Assembly (NCBI GenBank): GCA_029820875.1
Contig: JALGUK010000261.1
Location: 1-8,372 of the forward strand
DNA: 8,372 nucleotides
Origin: Candidatus Zipacnadia bacterium
Lineage (GTDB): Bacteria > Armatimonadota > UBA5377 > JALGUK01
Direction: 5' to 3'
Below the pieces are notes generated by a model, which worked only from the letters and a program-made list of their open reading frames with translations, was not told the origin of the DNA and did no database searches. Made by a program: the position numbers and the translations under genes. Positions 1-5,354 of this stretch are shown piece by piece (the first letter of the stretch is position 1; each line of letters begins with the position of its first letter).

Positions 1-468
1 AAGCTGGCCGACACCCTGGACCGCATTTCGGAGTGGCTCGTCAGCGACGACTGGGATATAATTCACTTCAACTTCGGCTTGCACGAACTGGCCCGCAAAA
101 AGGGTACTCCGGAGGACCTCGCCGAATACAGAAAAGGGCTGGAAACCGTGGTTGAGAGACTTGAGAGGACCGGAGCGCAATTAATCTGGGCCAGCACCAC
201 TCCCGTGCCGGCAGGCGCGGCGCAGGTGGGGACCCTCAAGGGAGTGGAAGTCAAGTACAACGCAGTCGCCAAAGAAATCATGGACGCCCACGGCATCCCC
301 ATTGACGACCTCTACTCGGCCATATTACCCTACCATGAAAAGTTCTGGCTCGGCCCCAACAACATCCATTTCAACCGCCAGGGCTCGGCATTCCTCGGAG
401 AACAGGTGGCCCGGAAGATACTTGAGGTGCTGCAAACGCTGGAGGAAGAAAGTAACCGCGACGGATAG
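1..468 (+). CDS. SGNH/GDSL-type hydrolase, C-terminal part (5' end outside window)
   Basis: The frame is open from the first base (K-L-A-D-T-L) and ends at TAG 466-468, so the gene begins upstream and only about 155 C-terminal residues are visible. The segment IIHFNFGLHEL at residues 21-31 fits SGNH block III in the subgroup where the usual GxND reads G-L-H-D/E. NNIHF followed by a conserved Gly and LGEQVA near the C-terminus fits block V, which holds the catalytic His. Between them, LIWASTTPVP and KYNAVAKEIMDAHGIPIDDLY resemble the central part of these enzymes. Family members are esterases or acetylhydrolases, often acting on acylated carbohydrates; the substrate cannot be read here. The position where many SGNH enzymes have the catalytic Asp, just before His, is Asn. 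I believe relatives of this subgroup share that, so I do not call it inactive. The GH5-like gene starts 35 bp downstream on the same strand, so co-transcription and a polysaccharide role are plausible. Fold assignment is confident; substrate unknown. Confidence 0.85.
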   Translation, partial: KLADTLDRISEWLVSDDWDIIHFNFGLHELARKKGTPEDLAEYRKGLETVVERLERTGAQLIWASTTPVPAGAAQVGTLKGVEVKYNAVAKEIMDAHGIPIDDLYSAILPYHEKFWLGPNNIHFNRQGSAFLGEQVARKILEVLQTLEEESNRDG

Positions 469-503
469 CCGTTTATTAGTCGCATCCAAGCGAGGAGAAA
501 GAT

Positions 504-1547
504 ATGTGCTTTGCGAGAAGGACGCCGACGGCGTGCTGCATATTGGCGTGTTTGCCGCTTGTGGTGCTTTGCAGCCGCGCCGGTGCAATCACCCCGCCTG
601 AGGACTTGCAGTCACAAAGCTGGGAGGCGCAAATGGACTTTTACAGCAATATCCGGGGATTCAACTATCAACCCAGTTACGAAGCCAACGGTTACGCCAT
701 CTGGCGCAACTTCAAGCCCTCAATCATAGAGCGCGAACTGGCTTTGGGTAAGAAGTACTTCCCCAAAATGAACGCGGTGCGCTTGTGGCTGTCCTGGGAT
801 GCCTTTTTAGTCGGTCCGGATGAATTTGAGGCCGACTTCGAGCGTGCCCTCCAAATCTGCGACCGCCACGGGCTGAAGGTCGTGCCGACGCTGTACAACA
901 ACTGGCACACCATACCGGACTTCGGCGGCATTTCCGAGGAGATGCTCCGCTGGTTTTTCGTAAACCTCGGCAAGCACGGCGAGGCCCCCGACTACGCGTT
1001 TCTGCCGTACATGCAGCGGATTGTGGGGGAGCATCGCGAAGATAAGCGTATCCTGGTGTGGGATTTATGCAACGAGCCGTTCAACAACGGCGACAAGAGC
1101 CTTCTGCAGGATTGGCTGACGCACACCTACCACCTCTGCAAAAAGCTCGGCGCCGTCCAGCCCATCGGAGTGAGCGTGCAAATCAGGCCCGACTACCTTG
1201 ACCGCGTGGTGGAAATCAGCGACGTTCTCCTCGTCCATCCCTATGGCGCCCGTGACAAGGAACTTGGAGACCTCGTCGCGTATGCCCGCGAGCACGGCAA
1301 GCCTCTTTTGGCCACCGAGTGCTGCTGGGGCTCACTGGATGATGAAGCCCGCGCGAAGACCGTCGCCGACGAGCTTGCCGCCCTTGCACGCCACCGTATT
1401 GGCTTTTTTCCTCATGCCTTGCACGAGAGTCTCGTCGCCGACCTGCATCACCCCCAGTACGGGCCGATAAGCGCCGCGGGATACATGGCCTTCATCAACT
1501 TCGACGGGACCCTGCGCAAAGGGCATGAGGTGTACAACGATTTCTAA
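504..1547 (+). CDS. Secreted GH5-like (clan GH-A) glycoside hydrolase
   Basis: A 347-residue protein. The ATG at 504 is preceded by GAGGAG (492-497) with a 6-nt spacer. Residues 1-28 look like a Sec signal peptide (R5-R6, hydrophobic core, AGA before ITPP). The rest fits a retaining TIM-barrel hydrolase of the GH5/cellulase superfamily. RGFNY (51-55) lies at the first strand, NAVRLWLSW (90-98) includes the conserved Arg93, GLKVVPTLYNNW (123-134) follows, WDLCNEP (186-192) gives acid/base Glu191, VHPYG (244-248) holds the conserved His-x-Tyr, and LLATECCWG (268-276) gives nucleophile Glu272. Both catalytic glutamates are present at the expected spacing, so it should be active on a beta-glycan or glycoconjugate outside the cytoplasm. 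No separate carbohydrate-binding domain is present. It follows the SGNH hydrolase by 35 bp and converges on the GH20-like gene with 46 bp between stops. GH5 itself versus a neighbouring GH-A family, and the substrate, cannot be settled by eye. Confidence 0.85.
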   Translation: MCFARRTPTACCILACLPLVVLCSRAGAITPPEDLQSQSWEAQMDFYSNIRGFNYQPSYEANGYAIWRNFKPSIIERELALGKKYFPKMNAVRLWLSWDAFLVGPDEFEADFERALQICDRHGLKVVPTLYNNWHTIPDFGGISEEMLRWFFVNLGKHGEAPDYAFLPYMQRIVGEHREDKRILVWDLCNEPFNNGDKSLLQDWLTHTYHLCKKLGAVQPIGVSVQIRPDYLDRVVEISDVLLVHPYGARDKELGDLVAYAREHGKPLLATECCWGSLDDEARAKTVADELAALARHRIGFFPHALHESLVADLHHPQYGPISAAGYMAFINFDGTLRKGHEVYNDF

Positions 1548-1593
1548 GCCTGACTTGCCAGACGAACCCGCGGTCGCTCACATAGAGCGCAGT

Positions 1594-3369
1594 TTATTGC
1601 GTCCTGTCCTTTGTCACTCTCTGCAATGTGACCGACCCGTTGCAGCCGCGACGGTTCTCAGGCTTATCGCTTGAGCGGGTCCCCTTGATGTCGGCGACGA
1701 GGAAGTACCGCAAATCCTCGTCGTAGTCGTGGAGGACCAGGGTATATATGTTCGCCCTGTTACTGTAAGCGGCTGTGCCAGCGTGTTCGTCCGCGCTAAT
1801 CTCCCGGAGCTTCGTCGGGTCATCCTTGGGCGCCGATACCAAGGCGACGCGCGAGATGCTCAGGCCCCACCAGCCTGATTTGTACGCAAATCGGACTCTG
1901 TAAGTACCGTCCCCGCTAATAAAGTCGGTTACCTCCCATGTTTTACGCACGCTCTCGTTCTTCTCGAAGTCATCGCTCTCCCATGTGCCGACCTCGGTCT
2001 CCCTCAACGGTCTGCCCGGGTCGCGGACACCGAATTGCGCCAGAGCCTGGCCGATGTCGGCGGCGGTCTTGTGCGTGACATCCACGGTATCTGCGAACCG
2101 GGAGCTGCCGATGTCATCACCACAGGCCCTCTGCCAGGCCTTCAGCGCCGCGGTCGTCTGCATCTCGGCCTCCACCAGCCTTGACATTGCCTCCTGGAGC
2201 CTGCGGCGCGTATCATCAGACGGCTTCGACTCAGTGGATACAAGGTCGGCAATCGTGTAAACTTCCCCAAGCATCTTCACGTAACCGCCTATCACTTCGC
2301 TCTCGGCAATAAGCTTCGGCTCATTGACCTGGCGGGCGATGGACAAGGCCTTCTCGCAAGTCGCGATATCCTGCTCGATGTGCTCCACAGATGGGAAGTA
2401 GCGGAACGCACCCTCGCCAAGGACGGGCCTTTCCCTGTCCTTCACGAGTTTTGCGGCGCGCCCGAAGAATTGGGGGTAGGGCACCCCTGAGCCGTAAACA
2501 TCCCATCCAACAGGCCCAAGCATTACCGCCCACTGGGCGACCTGCTCCGGGCGCTTGATACGCCTGCGGATAGCCCACGCCTCGGCGAACTGCTTTTCCG
2601 TGCGGCCGTGCGCATTCCAGGACCACTCGGCCGCCGCGGTGACGTTGAAGTCGTAAAGGCGGTTGTCCGGCGTGGCGTAGCCGCATAGACACTTGAGACC
2701 CTTGTTCACGAACTCGGTCATGCGGTACTTAATGAACTGCGGACCGCTCCAAGGGCAGACAATCCGCCAGGATGCGGTCAACTGCGGGTAGCAGCCAAGC
2801 CACCGTCCCTTTGCTGCGTAGTCCTCAAGCAGCGGATAAATCATCGGGTCGCGCGAGGAGTTGTAGGTAAGCCCGCCGTGGTAGTAGGTTACGCCGACCT
2901 CAGGCGGCACCTCGGCAAGTACTTTGTCATTGGTGTCGTAGCTTCCCTGCGTGAGAAGAATCCGCAGCCGAACGTTCGGGTGCTCCTTGACCGCTTGCCG
3001 CCATCCGTTGACCAGCGCGCGGGCCTCAAGAACATACTGCCCCGCCTTCTGGCACTCCTCACAGCCACATTGCACGTGCATCTCAGACAGCCATGCACAG
3101 ATGTCGGTCACGCCTTCGTAGGCCGCGAGAGCCTTAATCCAATCAGCGATAATCTCGCCCATCTTCGGCTGCGAGAAGCAGGGAGCGATAACGTTGCGCC
3201 CTTTTGCTGAGGGCCCCTTACCCATAAGCTCCGGGTAGACGTCGTAGATGCCCGTGCGCTGCAACTGGTCAAGGTGCGTGATGATCGGAACCACCTTGAG
3301 CGCGTTGAGCCGGCCTCTTTGGAGAAGCTCGGGGTCTATTTCAGCCGTGGCTTTGCCCTCTGGCGTCAC
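1594..3369 (-). pseudogene. 3' part of a disrupted GH20-like glycosidase gene (barrel and C-terminal domains)
   Basis: An open frame of 591 codons. The listed start is GTG at 3369, but the same frame upstream continues as E-A-H-V-R-L-R before V-T-P-E-G, which reads as real coding sequence, so the frame is the rest of a longer protein. LNALKVVPIITHLDQL (21-36) looks like an inner barrel strand with its loop. ICAWLSEMH (90-98) contains Glu96 in a position suited to catalysis, followed by a Cys cluster C101-x-C103-x2-C106. AAEWSWNAHGRT (246-257) resembles a late barrel strand. Residues about 260-440 look mainly helical. Residues about 455-585 (from GTWESDDFEK, with TYRVRFAYKSGWWGL) look like a beta-sandwich that could bind carbohydrate. 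This order agrees with large GH20-related enzymes. Independent translation cannot be excluded: a weak AAGG (3379-3376) lies 6 nt before the GTG, and the upstream stop is only 8 bp away. Family level moderate, exact activity unknown. Confidence 0.7.
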
Positions 3370-3377
3370 GCGTAGCC

Positions 3378-3878
3378 TTACATGCGCCTCACAAGCGGGA
3401 GGGTCAGCTCCCCGCCTCGGCGGAATTTGCGCTCTATCAGCTCGTAAAGGGTCTCGGCGGCATAGAAGACTCCGCGCTCCGGCTCAATGACGTACGCCTG
3501 CTCCCGATTGGGCAACTCCAACAGTCGCCGAGCGTCAGGTACTTGGACATGTCCAATTCGTCCCTGCCGGTCACATATCCCGACCAGAATCTCAAAGGTC
3601 GGCGCGCCGCTCTGAGGGCCGCCTTTGCTGCGCAGCAACTGCCGCAATCGCCGGGCTGCCTCCTGTTCGAGCTGCCCGGCGCCCTCACGGGTGCGGACCG
3701 AGACCCGGGAGCCCGGGATGCGAATCTTCCGCTCGATGCGGATTTGCTTAGGCAGGGGAATCACGTGCTGAATCCAGCGCGCCTGTTCTGCCTCAGAGAC
3801 CGGCTGAGGCTCCAGGGATGCCACAGCCGAAGTTGCAAGCAACATCGGAGCGACTAAGACAAGGCATGCACATCTCAT
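3378..3878 (-). pseudogene. 5' part of the disrupted GH20-like gene (signal peptide and GH20b-like domain)
   Basis: The likely start is ATG at 3878 (AAGGGG at 3893-3888, 9-nt spacer) rather than TTG at 3887, which would touch the ribosome binding site. It gives MRCACLVLVAPMLLATSAVAS, a typical Sec signal peptide. The rest fits the N-terminal alpha/beta (zincin-like, GH20b) domain that precedes the barrel in beta-N-acetylhexosaminidase-type enzymes. IPLPKQI (residues 40-46) opens the domain, EQAYVI (126-131) follows, and GVFYAAETLYELIE (136-149) is the hallmark 'gives rise to a list of possible chains' helix. The frame then reads LTLPLV (158-163) and ends after R-R-M at TAA 3380-3378. In GH20 proteins this is where the first barrel strand begins, so the protein stops as the catalytic domain should start. 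The next frame carries the rest of the barrel. A domain like this alone has no known catalytic role, so I treat it as a fragment of one broken gene. Confidence 0.75.
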
Positions 3879-3887
3879 CGGTATCAA

Positions 3888-3893
3888 CCCCTT
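3888..3893 (-). promoter_or_regulatory. Ribosome binding site deciding the start of the GH20-like gene
   Basis: AAGGGG on the minus strand, with 9 nt to ATG 3878. The alternative TTG at 3887 directly abuts this site and could not use it. Confidence 0.55.
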
Positions 3894-3988
3894 CAGTTGC
3901 AGTCCAGGCTCCTCGCCTGTAGGCGGTCACCAAATGTGGGTACAGAAGCTTTCACCTTTGGCATTTCGATGACCTCCGCAGATTGCGC

Positions 3989-3999
3989 GACAAGTTGTC
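3989..3999. promoter_or_regulatory. Possible operator dyad upstream of the Rrf2 gene
   Basis: GACAA-G-TTGTC is a perfect 5-bp inverted repeat around a single base. It lies 21 bp upstream of the proposed -35 box, and a further TTGTC half-site overlaps that -35 (4021-4025). Rrf2 proteins often repress their own promoter through short dyads, so autoregulation is possible. A 5-bp dyad can also occur by chance, and the region also serves the divergent GH20-like gene. Confidence 0.3.
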
Positions 4000-4020
4000 A
4001 CTTAAATTTCGCAATAGGCG

Positions 4021-4050
4021 TTGTCTAAACAGTTGTAGTGGGGTTATAAT
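4021..4050 (+). promoter_or_regulatory. Sigma-70-like promoter of the Rrf2 gene
   Basis: TTGTCT (4021-4026, four of six matches to the -35 consensus) is followed after 18 bp by TATAAT (4045-4050, perfect -10). Transcription would begin near 4057. That lies downstream of the ATG at 4053, which argues against that ATG and for the GTG at 4104 as the start codon. Confidence 0.65.
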
Positions 4051-4088
4051 TTATGAGATATTTCATATTCGAAGCAGGACGGGGGGAT

Positions 4089-4094
4089 GGAGGT
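4089..4094 (+). promoter_or_regulatory. Ribosome binding site deciding the start of the Rrf2 gene
   Basis: GGAGGT with 9 nt to GTG 4104. It supports the shorter protein starting M-I-Q-L-T-R-E-G-E-Y, which is where Rrf2 proteins normally begin. Confidence 0.7.
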
Positions 4095-4103
4095 AGACTG
4101 AGA

Positions 4104-4568
4104 GTGATACAGTTGACGCGAGAGGGTGAGTATGGAATCCGCAGTGTGGTTCACCTGGCGATGCACGGCCAGGAACGGGTCGTCCTGGCGCGGGACATCG
4201 CTCAAGTGCAGGATATCCCCGAATCCTTTCTCCGCAAGATACTCCAAACCCTTGTGCGCAATGGTCTAATCCGCAGCCGCCGTGGCGCCAAGGGCGGCTT
4301 CGTCCTCGCCAAGCCTCCCGAGCAAGTCACCCTGCTGGAGATAATCGAAGCGGTCGAGGGGCCGCTGCTGCTGAACAAGTGCGTTCTGGGTCTAGGCGAG
4401 TGCGACCGCGAATCCTTCTGCCCCGTACACACAGTCTGGGTGGAAGCACAACGGCGTCTAACCGATGTCCTCGGAGGCACTACCATCGCCGACGTCATCG
4501 CATCGAAACGCGGCCAGGCTTTCAAGCGTAAAACGGCCCACGCTCGTAAGTCAGAGCCGCATGGTTGA
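4104..4568 (+). CDS. Rrf2-family transcriptional regulator with probable Fe-S ligands
   Basis: A 154-residue cytoplasmic DNA-binding protein of normal family length. The frame opens at ATG 4053, but the promoter and GGAGGT site favour GTG 4104, giving the usual Rrf2 opening IQLTREGEYGIR. The winged helix-turn-helix covers about residues 1-70, with VVLARDIAQVQDIPESFLRKILQ forming the recognition region and GLIRSRRGAKGGFVLA the wing. The dimerization helix with LLEIIEAVEG follows. The ligand loop has C93-x6-C100-x5-C106-x2-H109, close to the three-Cys/one-His set in IscR (C92, C98, C104, H107), so binding of an iron-sulfur cluster is likely. Family members sense Fe-S status, nitric oxide, redox state or cysteine. 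No suf/isc, nitrosative-stress or cysteine genes lie in the window, so the signal cannot be inferred. The basic tail (about 135-154) is probably disordered. The gene stands alone with its own promoter. Confidence 0.95.
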   Translation: MIQLTREGEYGIRSVVHLAMHGQERVVLARDIAQVQDIPESFLRKILQTLVRNGLIRSRRGAKGGFVLAKPPEQVTLLEIIEAVEGPLLLNKCVLGLGECDRESFCPVHTVWVEAQRRLTDVLGGTTIADVIASKRGQAFKRKTAHARKSEPHG

Positions 4569-4653
4569 GGCGCCTGCACCACATCCCATCATCTGATGCC
4601 CGGGCGGAAACGTGCGTGACGGAACTCACATTTTGAGGCCGTTAATTCTTCAA

Positions 4654-4668
4654 TGACAGGCCTTGACA
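4654..4668. promoter_or_regulatory. Two TGACA repeats one helical turn apart, possible activator site
   Basis: TGACA occurs at 4654-4658 and 4664-4668, exactly 10 bp apart, about 60-70 bp upstream of the start expected from the sigma-54 promoter. Sigma-54 promoters need an upstream-bound activator. PilR in Pseudomonas recognises repeated TGTC-containing sites, and GACA is that core on the other strand. The second copy also makes TTGACA (4663-4668), but no -10 follows at 16-18 bp. Confidence 0.3.
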
Positions 4669-4699
4669 AGACGGCCATTCTCAGGTGGGACGAGGGCTT

Positions 4700-4715
4700 G
4701 GGCACAAGGATTGCA
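4700..4715 (+). promoter_or_regulatory. Sigma-54 (RpoN) -24/-12 promoter of the pilin gene
   Basis: GGGCAC-N5-TTGCA matches the consensus TGGCAC-N5-TTGCA at all positions but the first. The invariant GG (4701-4702) and GC (4713-4714) are separated by exactly 10 bp. Transcription would start near 4726, leaving a leader of about 64 nt before ATG 4790. Pilin genes are classic sigma-54 targets, through the PilS-PilR system, in pseudomonads and deltaproteobacteria. Confidence 0.7.
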
Positions 4716-4777
4716 ACTCAGAGACACAATCGTACGTGCCGGGCACAAACGTTCCCAACCAGAACCATATAAAACAC

Positions 4778-4784
4778 GGAGGTG
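4778..4784 (+). promoter_or_regulatory. Ribosome binding site deciding the pilin start
   Basis: GGAGGTG with a 5-nt spacer to ATG 4790. The frame is open from an ATG at 4685, but that longer form would put 35 unrelated residues ahead of the prepilin leader and start upstream of the sigma-54 promoter. Confidence 0.85.
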
Positions 4785-4789
4785 ACACG

Positions 4790-5218
4790 ATGGGCAAGGT
4801 CGCACGGCGCAAGGGTTTCACGCTAATTGAAGTTCTGATCGTGATCGTGGTCATCGCTATTTTGGCCGCGATCGTGGTCCGTGAGACGGCGCTTAAGGGG
4901 ACGCTGCATCAGCTCCGTAACAGCATCGGGCTGTTCCAGGCCCACAACGGATGCTACCCCCAGCAACTCTCCGACCTGATGCGCGCCGCGAATGATCCCC
5001 CTGCTCAGGGTGTCTCGCAGGACGGCCAGACGATGGTTGACATCGTGACATCCGACTGGCAGGGGCCGTATCTGTCGACCCCGGACGGTAATCTGCCTGT
5101 GGATCCGATCACCGGCGCGGCGGACTGGAACTATGAGAACTCCGGCGTTAACGTCGGCTCGGTTCACAGCTCCGCGACCGGAAACGGCCTTGACGGCACG
5201 CCCTACTCCACCTGGTAG
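4790..5218 (+). CDS. Type IV pilin / GspG-like pseudopilin precursor
   Basis: A 142-residue prepilin. The leader MGKVARRKG is short and basic. The prepilin peptidase site is G9|F10, followed by FTLIEVLIVIVVIAILAAIVV with the conserved Glu at mature position 5 (E14). This is one membrane helix that also packs the pilus core. Residues 41-60 (QLRNSIGLFQAHNGCYPQQL) are the end of the alpha spine and the start of the globular head. GPYL (92-95), LPVDPITG (102-109) and the C-terminal G-x-D-G-T-P-Y-S-T-W resemble GspG-type major pseudopilins, and the cell-surface location follows from the family. In relatives I know, about ten residues (a Pro, then a Ser/Asp/Ala-rich piece) lie between the A-I-V and the E-S/T-A-L-K-G-L region; here V30 is followed directly by RETALKG. 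No other pilus or type II secretion gene is in the window. It has its own sigma-54 promoter and a terminator-like hairpin, so it is probably monocistronic. Pilus versus pseudopilus use is open. Confidence 0.92.
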   Translation: MGKVARRKGFTLIEVLIVIVVIAILAAIVVRETALKGTLHQLRNSIGLFQAHNGCYPQQLSDLMRAANDPPAQGVSQDGQTMVDIVTSDWQGPYLSTPDGNLPVDPITGAADWNYENSGVNVGSVHSSATGNGLDGTPYSTW

Positions 5219-5242
5219 GCGCTTGCCTGACGGCGACTATCT

Positions 5243-5285
5243 GACAAGCGTGCAGCAGAAGAAATGTCTGCTGCGCGCTTGTCTT
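5243..5285 (+). terminator. Strong hairpin after the pilin gene, probable terminator
   Basis: GACAAGCG-T-GCAGCAGA (5243-5259) pairs with TCTGCTGC-G-CGCTTGTC (5267-5283). This gives 17 pairs with one T-G wobble in the middle and a 7-nt loop (AGAAATG). Only TTAT follows, so the T tract is short. It lies 24 bp after the pilin stop and between convergent genes (pilin and hflX), a usual site for a terminator that may work for both strands. Confidence 0.75.
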
Positions 5286-5354
5286 ATGGGGTGTAAGGAC
5301 AGGAAGTATTGGCAACGCGGGGCTGCCACATAGACCGATACGGACGGCCTTCCG

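Noticed and set aside
340..400. Asn in place of the catalytic Asp in the SGNH block V (NNIHF), suggesting an inactive enzyme
   Set aside because: As I recall, relatives with the F-N-W/F-G-L-H-D/E form of block III often have N or N-D before V/I-H-F. I cannot claim loss of activity from this.
1575..1589. CGCTC-ACATA-GAGCG hairpin between the convergent GH5-like and GH20-like genes
   Set aside because: The stem is only 5 bp with a weak T-rich tail (GTTTATT), so it is too slight to call a terminator, although the position is suitable.
3914..3925. CGCCT-GT-AGGCG palindrome in the leader of the GH20-like gene, similar in flavour to the repeats at 8000
   Set aside because: It is only 5 bp with a 2-nt loop and shares only a short TCGCCTGT string with the repeat, so chance is sufficient.
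4663..4691. TTGACA (4663-4668) as the -35 box of a sigma-70 promoter for the pilin
   Set aside because: The hexamer is perfect but no -10-like sequence follows at 16-18 bp (TGGGAC), while a good sigma-54 site lies just downstream.
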